64,000 nucleotides of DNA from Baylisascaris procyonis. Its lineage: Eukaryota > Nematoda > Chromadorea > Rhabditida > Ascarididae. Under the pieces are notes generated by a model. The model worked only from the letters and a program-made list of their open reading frames with translations, ran no database searches and was not told where the DNA came from. The position numbers and the translations under genes are program-made. This document shows positions 11,435-24,100 of this stretch, piece by piece. Location: positions 2,046,001 to 2,110,000 of the forward strand of contig JAZARR010000171.1 in assembly GCA_037389465.1 (NCBI GenBank), read 5' to 3'. How positions within the stretch are numbered: position 1 is the first letter of the stretch; each line of letters starts with the position of its first letter.

Positions 11435-14400
11435 GAACGAAGTTCATTTCATTTTCGTAACTGAATGCATACTTTCTTTGTTGATAGAAACTTCAAAAAA
11501 ATATGGATTTAGTTGCGATTGAACATCTATCTGCACGAAGTTTGTACTATTTTAGGAGCAATAATGACTTCGCTTATATTAACGAAGAAAGAGTCCCTCA
11601 TAATTAGTACTAAAAACTGTAAGCTTCACTGATACTATAAACAAATCAGCGATTGCAAACATTTCACGTGCGAGGCGAATTGAGGTCTAAAAACATTTCA
11701 ATAAGGGTCCATATTTTCTGCAGATATAAAAGTTATATGAGCATACGTGGTCTAAGTTCCTGGAACACAACAAAAGTCCCTTGAATTATTCCGTAAAACA
11801 GATGAAGCTGCTTCAATGGACAGCAAATTTAGCACGATAAAGGTTTTAAATTGGTCATTTGTTCATGTGATTCGCGCCTGATAAATGAAGCAAGCATTAG
11901 TTGACACATAAGGCCATTCGATATTTGCTTCAACAAAAACGCTCAATTTTATTTGCCGATTACAGCGTCAGTTATGCGACAATGACCGCAACCACCTGTA
12001 TCCGATGTGCTTAATGCTTAGGATTTTCTCGAGTAGCCAAATTTTTCACGGCCTCTCCCTTCTCGATCTTCTAGTACCAACTTTTTTTCACCGTTTACGA
12101 AATGTGCCCATAATTTTTGCAATTCCATTTTCTTTAATTGTGTGAATTATCCCGGATATCGCTATAGGCATTGCTATATATTTGATGTTTGACTCTTAGT
12201 TTCTTGCATGTGTGTACCGTGTAGAATGTTGAACGATGCTTTTGTTGCTTATTGAATTTTGCAATGAGTCTTAGCTTTATGTGCAAGTTGAATAGAAACT
12301 GACGCATGTGGAATCATCGAAGCTCGGCATCGAAGTCCATGAGAAAGGGCAGAACGCCGCTAATCGGTTGATTCCTAGTATGGGCATCCATTGGTTATTT
12401 CCTTTACGTTAATTCCTTTATGTTACTTCTAGGTAGCTAATGAACAGGGAACTGATAACGTTCAGCGGGTTGTTTGACCACATTATCACTGGTGATCATT
12501 TCTTTATCACTGACTGGTCAGGATCAAACCACTGATCAATAAAATTTCTCATCATCGGCGACTCACTCTTCAGTAATCGATAAAGCGATGAGGCAAAATG
12601 AATTTTAGAGGAATCAGTGTTTATGAAGCCACTGTTTGAATCTTATTACTTCCATTAGTTAGAAGTACATTAGGTCACAGTCACAGAATCCCTTATATCT
12701 TCTAAATATTCTCTGAACCGATCTCGAGCTGATGAGCAGAAAAATCTATAATCTAAATGTGCCTTGAGCGGTTATTATATGCTAGAAAATAGAGCTGATT
12801 CAAAAAAGAGGAGAGCAAAAAAATCGTGTTGAGAGGGATGCAAGTGGGCATGAATACTGTCTCATAATGACGACTGATATTTTGATGCCTAAAATTAGCT
12901 GCAATATTTTGGTATATATTCATCAATTTTCTATAGCATCCATTAGCGTCGTTTTAAGAACTATGCCATCACTCTTATCACAGTTGTGTTTTCACAACGT
13001 TCTTTTTCTTTGCATCGAATCAACTCATGTGACGCCATCTCCAGCATAAAAAACTTTCTCGAGGCAATGCTATGATGCAATTGTATTGGTTGGTCTCCGT
13101 TGAATGGTTTACAATTACATTTCTTTAAGGATTCATCAAATACATGAGCGTCAAGGATTGAAGAGCAATTTAGGCGGTTATTTATTGCAAAATGAGCTTT
13201 GATTTGCAACGGTACACAATGCTAAAACCTTATAAAGAATCAACTGTCGGATAGGGGCTTATTTTCGTCGAATTATTCGGCATTTCTTCTCTTTAGAACT
13301 GTTTTTTTGCGCAACCACTTAGAAGATATTCGGCGGCCAAATCGTGTGCAAATGCATTTCTTGATGCCTCGCTTCGACTTGGCTGTGTGACAGCCGATAT
13401 ATTTCATATGCAAATTGTTTATTTCTACGCATTGCAATATTGTTATGCTCAAAAAAACTTGTTGCATTTTTTTTACAATACTTTTGCATCTTCGAGGTTG
13501 CTCGTAATTTTTTTAGTTTAGATTGGAACTATTGAAAATATGAAAGTATTTCATATCTATGTTAGAATTAGAGGAAGGGAGAGGGATATGGAGAGGGACG
13601 AAGAAACGATTGTTGCTTTGATAGAATGCAATTAGATGCATCTTACTAAAAATGCCAGATTCATTAGATTATTTCGCTGAAATATTACCGATGCAAAATG
13701 CATCCACAATGATGCCATTCGTGTCAGGCTCATGTTTGCAATTCGCCACTCATTTGCTTACGATCGTGTTGACATTGTCAAAATTAAATCTTTCATCTTG
13801 TTTTCCCTCGTATCATTTCTCGTCCCTTTGCGCAAAATTACCACCCATATTTGTGAAATTTTCAATAGCGCCACCTCCACCCTCCCTTCCCCCCTCTATG
13901 AAAATTAAGGCCTCATATAGACTTATTCTTCTTCCGTTTAGCAGTTCGTGATTTTAAATCTCACAGTTTATTTAAGGGCGCTTCATATAACACATTAAAA
14001 TTGCACAACAAATCCAATGCATGGAGCTGTCAACTTTGTAAAAGTTAGAAAAAAATTTTCCAGAATTTGTTAGAGCAGCCAAAAATTGCATGTTCTGGCG
14101 TTCAGTGGTAGATGAAGAGTGGCAGGTGAAGATTATTTTTAATATAAAACTACGACAGTTGAAAAGAACTTTTGCAAAGTTACGTTCTTTGCCTCTCGCA
14201 GCAGATGTCATGAAAGCGATATTTTTCGAATCCGAAATCGTCACCTGCTGAACTCTCAAATTACAAAGTTCAACTCATAAAAGGTGGCTTTAACTATCGT
14301 CAGCAAACCAACAAAAACATCAGCGATAAAAAAATCAAATGCTAAACAAAGATTTAGCCCGTAAACGCAGGTGGAAGTGCAATTTCCCATTTTAAGCTTG

Positions 14401-14707
14401 ACTGAACGACAGAAAAGCAAAGACATCACAAAACTTCAGTTTTTAAGTAGAGCTCATTTCAAAGGGTTTTGAAAGTTAGCGCCTACAAAACAACCTGTTC
14501 AAAAGTCATGTCCTTCTCGGTTTAAATATGTCGGCTCTATAGTTTCAATTCTGGAATCAGTCGAGTTAAAGTGACTAAATTTAATGTAGATAACTTAACT
14601 ATACAACGGCCATCCATGCCAGTTTCAATTTCCTGGTTGAGTTCTAAAAGATTCTTAGGTATTCAAAATTTGCCTGGAAATTCACATGAACTTTTTTTTA
14701 GTTTAAG
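11435..14707. other. AT-rich non-coding stretch
   Basis: No supported gene. A pyrimidine-rich run near 13876-13899 could form a weak quadruplex on the minus strand, since its fourth G run is short. Nothing else stands out. Confidence 0.55.
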
Positions 14708-14907
14708 ATGGGCGAAATGGAAAGGCGTGTCCCCTTTGCAAAATGCCCAATTCAGCTGCCACTAATGATGTTGGCAATTTGTAGAGTTTTTGTTATTTTT
14801 TGGCAGTTTGCAATACCGGAAAGTCCAATAAGCGAGATTGCAATAGCACATATCGTGGCAACTCTTATCAATTTGGTCTATATGTTCACGTTGTACCTGT
14901 GCTGTTA
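14708..14907 (+). CDS. Hypothetical small membrane protein or first exon
   Basis: A 66-codon open frame begins with ATG five bases after a TTTTTTTTAG acceptor, a plausible spliced-leader site, and ends with TAA. The product is strongly hydrophobic with two likely membrane segments, about residues 19-38 and 44-65, joined by a short polar turn. It may be a complete small two-pass protein. It may instead be the first exon of a gene that continues into 15006-15314. For that, a phase-0 donor inside the second hydrophobic stretch would be needed, and the only candidate, TTG|GTCTAT, is weak. No family was recognised. Confidence 0.3.
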
Positions 14908-14981
14908 AACTAGCTAGATATTGATCAGAAAAGTTTTTTTTTATTCGATTCAATTATTTGAGTAGTAATTATTGTATTTAA

Positions 14982-15402
14982 ATGTCTTTTAATTATGCGT
15001 TGCAGACATATTATAATATAGTGCGGTGCATATTACTTGAGGACAGTTATAAAGTAGCAGCTCCAAATTGCACGCCCCGAAAGTGCAGTAGATTCCCCAC
15101 TTTTAAAGGACTCGGTCAGAAGATTCAAAGGTAAACGATGGAATGTTGAAAAGTCAAATTTTCCAAAAAACTTGAAAAATTGTGCAGGAAGACCGCATGT
15201 GAGTGCAACATCGTTAATAAACTTGGACCATTGTGTTGCTGTGAGAATGAGACACTTTATCTTCCTGTCTTATGTCAATTTTTCATCTTTTTCTATGACA
15301 GCACTGTGAAAAAGGTATTGAATTTTCTGAGAAAACGAAGGAAGTTTGCTGATAAAGGTGATGGTGGATTTAGTAAAGTTTTCCTCGAATTTTTTTTTCG
15401 GT
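14982..15402 (+). CDS. Hypothetical cysteine-rich protein, two exons
   Basis: Two coding-like blocks join in frame. The first runs from an ATG at 14982, or from an acceptor TTGCAG at 15001-15005, to a donor at 15130|GTAAAC. The second starts after TGTGCAG at 15188. The 15131-15187 intron would be 57 nt and both sites fit nematode consensus. The joined frame stays open and is cysteine-rich, including CECN and CCCENET, then a hydrophobic stretch LYLPVLCQFFIFF. It either ends at the TGA at about 15402 or splices again at 15314|GTATTG. No known family was recognised. The 14708 frame may be its upstream exon. An in-frame TAA lies directly before the 14982 ATG. Confidence 0.33.
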
Positions 15403-17447
15403 AAATTCGATAAATTTTGATAGAAATTTAATTATCTTCCTGAAAAATAGCACTTGGCTAAAGAATTAGATAAAGATGAAGCATTATGAAGGCATTTTCT
15501 TCACGAGTTGATCCCTTAGCACTTTTTGCTACGCATAATATCTTAAAGCTAAGCATTCATTCCAATCGTTCCAGCATCTTTTTTTTTTACTTACGGGGCT
15601 AATTTGCAAATCTGCAATAATTGTTTGCGTGCCCTTTTCCTCAAAGAAGTTATAAAAGGAATTGTAGTTTTTTCGTGTGAAAATCACAAATATCATTGCT
15701 TTACAAATATTTTATTCACTTCTGATTTTATTTTCTCTTAGCTAACCAATATGCAAATATTCGAAAATTTCCGTTTTTTTAAAAATTTGAATATTTTTTC
15801 TTGACTATAAAGTTTGTAACTTTGATATTTCATTGACTTTTCCATTATAAGAATGGCCTATTATTTCCTAGTCATCATTTCACATTGAGAGAAATTTATG
15901 TGAAACCTTCTTAGGAAAACTGTCATATGAATGACGATTTTCCTCAGAAATCATCGTTTTGTTTATGAAGGTCTTTTTCTTTTGAGATCTTTGCACCTTT
16001 CTTATTCTTATGTTTCTTTGAATTTGGATTTAGATCTTATTCTTTGATTTTAATAGAGATTCTTATGGAGATCTCTCTTTTCTTAACGTTTAGCAAAATG
16101 CCTATTGAGACAGGAATATTTTTAATTTTTCTTGAAATATATCATTGTGCAGAAAACATTAACTAGGCTCAACTCAAGAGCTGCCATTTTTTTTAGATGG
16201 AGCATTGCAAGAATGCAAGAAAATGAGTGATATATCACACGGCAGATTACCAAACTAAAGGGTTGCTCTGACGTCGGAACAGTTTTCTAAATATCCTTTC
16301 AATTTTTCTATCAAGAAACAATTTTGCATTCGTTGAGAATTGCGTATGAAACTAATATTCTAGTAGTTGATTGCACAATATTTCATTTATTTCTATGCTT
16401 GAATCTCTTTGCTTTCCTTCAAGTTTAATTTCGCACTTTGGCACCTATTCATAAGATTTTTTGAATGCATAAGAAATGCTATTCTGGTTGCTTTCTAAGT
16501 TTTTGAAATGCGATATAACGCTATTCATGAAATCAATTAAATGCCACCTCGCCTTTATGATTTTTTAGAACGAGCATCATTAGTCTGCAGAGATTTACAG
16601 CGTTGAAGAACTCGTGACGAAAATGATTAAAAAATAATTATGCGTCTTTTTTTTTCAGTCCTTTATATGTATTGTTGATAATCAATGTTTCTATTGCGCA
16701 GTCTATGTGTACTCAACCTGCGAGACGTCCTACTTTATGTTTATTTTGTATTGCACCTTCTATTTACGCAACTAATAGGCAATAGGCGATTTTTTTCAAA
16801 ATTTTCGAATTAGGAAACAGAAACCGATAGGGGCTAAAAGTCCTGGCATTCTCGAGCCAACTTCGAAAAGAAAATGCTTCTGAATGGCCAGTTTATTAAT
16901 TGTATCGGGCTAATAAAATTGTTCTATTATTTCTCATGTAGACGGTTGATAGTGGCATGTTCTTATGATCTGAATGAAACGGAAGAAGTCTAGTAATAAA
17001 TGTGGACGTGTTAAAAAGCACAACCAATCGACTCAGATCGGATATGAATTGTGAACTCAATAAAGAGACATCTTTGACGAATCTGTCTCGACTATGCTTT
17101 GGATAGATATCTTATCGAGAACGAAGTAATTGTGCTTTATGACTCTACACTGCGTGCCAGCTGATTGATCGTCTAAGAATCTCAAACAAATTTATTATGA
17201 TTTACATAGCGTAATTCATTTAACTTCATTTAAGTACATAGGAGGGATTTTTTGGCATAAAGACGTATTTTGTTGCATAGATGCGCATTCTTTGCTAGCG
17301 ATTTTTTTTTAGCTCTTGTTTACTTCATTCGTTTCACACACTTTTTCTATTAGGGCAGTTGAAATGCTAGAGACAGAAAGATTATTCCATGAACCTGCTC
17401 TTATGCTCATGAAATCTGCTGAGCATTGAAGTCGCTTATCAAGCCAC
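15403..17447. other. AT-rich non-coding stretch
   Basis: No supported gene. T-rich with many short A and T runs. Later exons of the 15-kb candidate could be hidden here, but none could be joined convincingly. Confidence 0.5.
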
Positions 17448-17535
17448 CGCTTGTACATACCTATTTGCTTGTACAGAGCTATATAGACCTATACATAGAC
17501 GTATACAGACGCTTATACAGAGCTATACAGACCCG
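17448..17535 (+). repeat. Imperfect TATACAGA minisatellite
   Basis: Several degenerate repeats of a CTTGTACA or CTATACAGAC type unit occur in tandem, for example TATACAGACGC then TATACAGAGC then TATACAGACCC. Unit length varies around 10-20 bp. Confidence 0.6.
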
Positions 17536-18193
17536 CTTTACATTCGATTGTTTGTCATTTCTTCGAATATCTGAAAGTCTTTTTCACAAACTAGGCCTGT
17601 CTCCCAAAGCCTAATTAATCTTAAATGTTCCGAGACTAGTGAGCAAATTCTATTCTGTTCTTTGACTAGCATTTGCTTTCGATAATTGAGAAGTGATGCC
17701 ACAAATGTGTTCTTTCATGGGCTCAAATTTGCCTGTAATCATTAAATTCATGTCATTTAACAGTTACGAATGAGCTGGATGAGGAGGAAAAGGGGAGAAA
17801 GGAGACGTATGGACTGAATATTCGAGGAAGGCATGTTGAATTTCTCTATGGAATTAAATGTTTCTTTAGGAGAATGATTCGAAGAAGTTGCAAGTTCTAA
17901 AGTATCAAAAGATGGTGCTTGAAGTACGCATCTATTTTGTAAAACTCGGGACCTTATCACTCGAAACGTCATTTTCTAATTTTTGTTTGCTTTGTGATTT
18001 TTGTAATTTTTTATTTTTTGTAATTTGTAATTTTTTGTAACAAGTTTTGTAATTTTTTTGTGGTTCTCTGTCGCACAGTATGTTTTGAAATCGTTATGCT
18101 TTTTCACAAGGGTATGAACCGCTTCCGTTCCCCTCTACAAAAACCTCTTTCACCTTAAATTAATTTTAGAATAAGAGGTTCACTTCAAACATC
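17536..18193. other. Non-coding stretch before the GPCR
   Basis: Contains a run of TTTTTGTAA-like units near 18000-18060. An acceptor-like TTTTAG at about 18163-18168 lies 25 bases before the GPCR start codon and could be a spliced-leader site. No promoter element was recognised. Confidence 0.45.
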
Positions 18194-21100
18194 ATGAATG
18201 GCAGTGAGGAGATTGAAGAAGAATGTGGTGAGGGGTCGCTGCTGGATCAATCGTATGTCAAAATACCCGTTATCGCGTTGTACACTATCGTCTTCAACGT
18301 GTCGCTCTTTGGTTCGCTTTTGCAATTTTTTGAACATTTCAACCCCCTTCACACCAAATAAAGACTTCTACTGGGGAATCTGCTTAAGAATAATTGCACT
18401 TCATTCCAGCACTGACCACGTCGTGAGTTTCGGTAGTATACATTTAATTCTCTTTCTAGGCTCGGAAGGACGGAGTGACGAAGTAGTCCGTGTGTCTGTG
18501 GAGTTTTAACACTGGTCAGCAGTCACGTTCATCGGGGATGTACTGTGGCATGCGCCACACAGTTTGAACTGTTTTTGAACGCAATATCGCTTTCTTTTTT
18601 AGCTATTTTAGGTCTACTGTGTGCTCAATCTGGAGCGCTATGTCGCTTATTGGCAAACTATTTTGCATATGCACGCAAAAATCCTTTCTGAACAATCCAG
18701 CCAAGATAAAGTGGTCCGAAGTTCTTTCACTTCCACGGCGTCCCCGCGGAGGAGTTGGGAGAGGCTTTTTGAGAACATAGTGAATTAGCAACTTTTGAGC
18801 ATCTGCGGTTCTGCCATATCGTTGCACTGAGCATAACTTTTTCGATAGAGGAGTTGTTGTTGAAGTCCAAAAGGTGGCTGATGAACAGGATTCACTTTAT
18901 AGTTGTGTTGCGAGGAATGGCTGCTATAATTTTGCATTGCTCTCCAATGAGTAAACTGCAGTGATGCGGGACAAACATCCGGTTTTCGCAGAGTATTCGC
19001 GGAATTGAACGACTTTTCCCTTTGTGAGAATCATTTCTTGTATGACTTCGACTGAATCACTCAGTATCAAAAGTTTTTGCGAAGGATAAGGTGAAAACAG
19101 GACACTTTCAGCTACACTGCAATATAAAGTTGCGCGCAAGCACAAAATTCGAAGAAATCGGACACGCAAGATAGTTGTAATAAAAGACCACAATTTGAGG
19201 CACTTTTCACGTTTTGGCGGCCGCATTCTTTGATCTTCATTCCTTGGGAGTCTTCCCGTTGATGGGTTCATTAAAGAAAAAAGCACAGTTCCGGCGTGAC
19301 ATGTTTTTTCTCAACTTTAGCATTTTATTTGTAAGCCCATCAACATTTGATGCATGTTCGACTACATATTGATGAATTTCTTCATAAAATATCTAAGCTG
19401 AGCTCGTCTAGCTCCAATCCATCCCATTTTCCTTTATTTTTTCCGAGTAGGTATATTATATCTGGTCTTCCTCTTTTGCAATAAATAGATGCCGCTCTAC
19501 TAACGCCTATACGTCAAGTTTCCCTCCAGTGTGCCTTACTCGAACACATTACATGATGGAGTTTCCTCACATTCATGCGACTGTATGGAGAACTTCCTTC
19601 TAAAATCTTTATAGAGATGAGGGATGAAAGGTATTATTGCAGGCAATCTGTTCACGCTTGTTGTCATTGTTGCGCATCATTCTATGCGAACCGCAACAAA
19701 CTTCTTCCTGGCCAATTTAATGATCGCCGATCTATTGGTGGCACTATTTTGTATTCTTCAAAATATGTTCCATGTCGTTGGAAGCCCGAATGGAAGTTGG
19801 CCACTCGGTGCGTTCTACTTCACTCATTTGTGGTTTCTCTTCGCGGAAAGGAGGAGTTGGAGGCTTCTAACATTATATCTACTGCCCTTCCCAGCTTTCT
19901 TCTTCCCACCCCTCCTTCCCTTCATGTGAAAAGAAGAGATGGGGAGAAGAAGGTAGCACCAGATATCTTGGTAAAATTTCCAAAACTCTTATCGACGCTT
20001 TTTAGAAAGATGGAACAGGAATGCATATGAGTGCAACACAAGCCTACTTGGGTGGTTTTTCAGTGCTCAACGCTGCACATTGCAGAAGCAACCAATTCAC
20101 GTGTGTGTATGTGCGCACGTACATGCAGACAGATACAAAGACGTGCAGACGCACACGCACAGACATATACAGAAACTTGGAAGTTTAGAAAGATGGAAGA
20201 GCGGTGGATACAGGTGCACAAACACATGCACATGAACACGCCATGCAGACACGCACACGCACACCTGCGTACACGAATAAACAACTCACGCACAGGTGAA
20301 CGAACACAAATACATGCATAAGGGCTTAAAGGTACAAGGACATATGCAGCAGACCAAGGCGCTCACGATACAAGAAGAAACTCAGAAACACGCACACGCA
20401 GACACAACAGCATGCACATGCACACAGATATAGATACCCGTGTGTGTCTATGCGCGTGTACATGAACGCACATGCACGCTGATATACGCCTTCGCAGACA
20501 CAGACAAACTCAGGCAGGCACGAAAACACACAAACACATAGTGGCACTTGTGTCCGACGTGCGCACACAGAAACACGCTTAGACACAAGCTTAGACGAGC
20601 ACGTGAGTTCGCGAGCATAGGTACCTTTTTACATACACACGCACAGACATGGTATGGATGTAATGTAATTTCTTGAAATGAATTTGCAAATTTCATAAGA
20701 ACGGTTATGCTGCAAATATAGCGTGATATTGGTCCTGCAGGATGTTTTATTGAGAATTAGATGGTAACACTATGTATTCAGAGGCTCATGTGGCGTCAGA
20801 GAATTTTCATCTACAGTACTTAGAGCGTTATTGAGCGTTCTGTTATAGGCACGTTATGAGATGTTTCATTCACTTTACTCTGAAGATATGTACTGCTTTG
20901 TAATTTACTTCTTTTTTCAATATATCACCTTAAATATGAAAAATAAAGAAATTGAAGCAGATAGAAAATTACACAAATACTCTCCATGTTCCCAGTAAAT
21001 CAGGCGATATTTTTATTCACACATAGCAGCTTTTTGTTGTTTCATGAATGAAATTTTAATACGATGCATCATATTTTCTAAGAGCCTCAGTAAAGTTTTT

Positions 21101-24100
21101 TCAGGAGCAGTACTTTGCCAGTTATATGTATTCGTGCTTCATCTTGTTCCCTGTACTAGTATTGGTAAGTTTGTTGTTAAATATGATTTAGACAAAGAGT
21201 GAATGAAAATATCATGAAGAATGAGAGTGCTAAAATCGAATAATGTTTAGAAATTTTAAAGGCAAATTTTTAGGTTCTTCAAAATTTTCTCAGTGTTTTC
21301 AAGGGATGGGTATATATCTCTCATTTGATGCATATTTAAATTTACTGAACCCGTGAATAATTACGCTAAGGAGGAAATTAGCGTTCGCTGTCCTAATTTC
21401 CATAAAAGCGCGATCAATAGAATTCATCAGTGCTCAAATTACTAAACAGCTTGCACAACGGAGTGTCAGGCTCGGATATCTTTTGAAACAAAAAAAAAGC
21501 ACTTGTTTCAGTTGTTGGTTCACTTTTATTTGATTCGATCTTTTATACTTTTCAGCGATATCGTAAACTGCAAATTTGCCTTTATCAACTGCTAATTTGT
21601 TGAAGTCAATTTTCATAACAGCTCTTTTGTTAGTCGTTAAAAACCACTCTTATTTAAACTAACGTATCGTTGTGACATGAACTACATAGATAATTAACTG
21701 CATAAATGCTCACAGCAATCGTCAGGCTTGACGGGGGGGATATGTGTTACAACGACGCATTTCCTGTTTGGACTTTGAAATTGCTATAAGCTTGTTATGT
21801 TTAAGGATAATTCAATTTTGTGTTAAACATTTTGCGATAGCTATCTACTAAATATCGCAATCTTATTTAAATCATCACTATTTTAGGTATTTTGATTTGT
21901 GTTTCGTTCGAGAAATATATTGCCGTATTGCATCCTTTAATTGCTCTAAAAATATTAACACCTAAATTGCGTATATGTATGATGATTGTTATTTGGTGCA
22001 CTTCAATTATTGTCAATCTTCCATATTATTTCACTACGAAAGAATTGAGATTCGGCAAGATTGCAGCCTGCACACGTGACTTCTCGAGGTTAAATCATTT
22101 ATCGTGATTTACGCTTAGATTCGTAGATGTGATTTCAACTATAAAGCACTGTTTCCTGCAATTGCATATCATAAAATATTATGATTTAAACATCAATGAT
22201 TTTTCTAAGTGAGAGGTACAATTGATTGAGATTTATATTCGTAAAGGATATTAGAACATACATGCGCAGCATCTGCCAGTTTCACCCAACTGGGAAAAGC
22301 TCAACTGTGGATTCCGAGGTCTCAGGATTTTATTGGGAATCGGACCTTTAAAAAAGCACTAAAAAATATTGGAAATCTTCAAATTAAAGCATCCCAAAAG
22401 CGTGAAATTCTCGTCGCCTTTCATATCTTTTTTCAGTCATATTTGCCAAATAGCAATTTTCGACCAGAATATATTAATTGGGACATTGAGCAGCAATAGT
22501 GAGTCGCTAAAATTTTTGAAACTTTGAAAGGAATTATGCGCATTTATTGTCAAAAAATATTCCACCACTAAATATGTGACAGTATACCATTCAACTTGTA
22601 CCCGTAATGAAAAAACTTTTAGCACGGCACTTATTCGTGATATGGTTACAGTTTCGTTTATTTTATGGTACTGCCTTCCGCTTGTAACACTCGCTTATTT
22701 ATATACAAGAATAGGGCTGTATCTTTGGATGAGTGCAAATCGAGGTGTTGTTACTGCTATTGGACAATGTGAAGGTTGGTTCGCTTGTTTTTTATATTAT
22801 CTTTTAAAAAATTCCAACTTGAATTTTTTCTTGTTTTTGTCTTACTACCCATTTCGATTTAGCATCTTAAAGCAACTTAAATCGAAATGTAACATTTCCT
22901 CAGCGAACAAAAAATTTCGCCGCAAGCGCATTAGTCGCCCAGCCTGCAAATTTTTCTAATGTGACGTTTGATAGAGATTTCGTTCGGAAGTGACCAATTG
23001 AAGTCTTAGTCTTTCACTCACAGTATGCATAATGATGCATCCTCTAATGCTTTCTTTGTCTCCCTCGTCCTATCCATCCTCTTTTTCCATCCATCGCTTC
23101 TCCTAGGATTGCCTTCTCAATGATTTTATTACCTCCTCGGACTTACTTACTATTCTTTTTTGTGCTTAAAATTTTCCCACTATCATAATCCGCCCATGAT
23201 TAAACTATAAGAGTGGCGTTGATGACGAAATAACGGAATATGTCCACAGATTCTTACATAAATCCGAGTTTCCATTATCGACATGGAAGCAATGGTCATA
23301 GAGAATGCGTTTTGTTGATGGAATCTGTAGAACGGAAGCCGAGTCGTGATGTCAACAAAGATGTCGTCGATGCACGTAAAAAGGTCGTTCGTCTTCTCAT
23401 CGCCATCGTTCTCTCATTTGCTTTACTCACATTGCCACATCATGCACGCTTACTTTATATGGTTAGTGTTTTATTTTCTACCAACTAATCTGACAAGAAA
23501 TTTGTGATTGTAACATGTGTACTGCACGTGACATGCCTTATAACATTAAAAGAAATCTTGCAATAACATAACTTTGTTACACCTTTACGGATCTCTTGAA
23601 CTGTAAAGTCTAGATCCAAGACGCTTAGGCACGAAGGTTTAATGATAAATGTCAGTGAACTGATAAGTGCGAAGTGTTAACAAACAGTTTCAAAGGTCCT
23701 CATAATTGAACGCAAAAGCAAACGGATTTAATGAAATGCAAGCAGAGAAGCAGAGAAAAAGTATGTGTTATTATGCTAATTCGAAGTGCCAGTGGCTGAG
23801 ATGCTCTTCGGTTTTCGATAATCTTTGGCGTAGACAGCTTCATCGCTGTCGAAGTGGCTACGGTGGGCACAGTAGTGATGATTAAATTGATCCTCCATTT
23901 TGACGCTCAGTGGCCCTATAAGGATGTCGCTATTCGTCATATCCAGAACTTCCCCAACCCCATGGGGGATTCTGAGAACTTAAATCCTGCGGGGGCTCTT
24001 GCAGAGACGAAAGGCTCCCCATCCTCGAGGAAGTCTCCTTTCCAAAGACTCTGCTGTTACCCGTCCATGTCTCGACTTATGAATTAGAAAGATCACTAAA

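Noticed and set aside
19575..20030. 151-codon plus-strand frame
   Set aside because: It overlaps GPCR exon 2 in another frame and continues into the intron; the exon 2 frame from 19643 carries the TM1-TM2 motifs.
20031..20696. Cys- and Val-rich frames on both strands
   Set aside because: Composition artefacts of the CA-rich intron block.
22076..22107. Longer GPCR exon 4 ending at 22088 before GTTAAA
   Set aside because: The donor looks better, but its phase leads to an early stop when joined to exon 5. The 22075 donor keeps the whole gene in frame.
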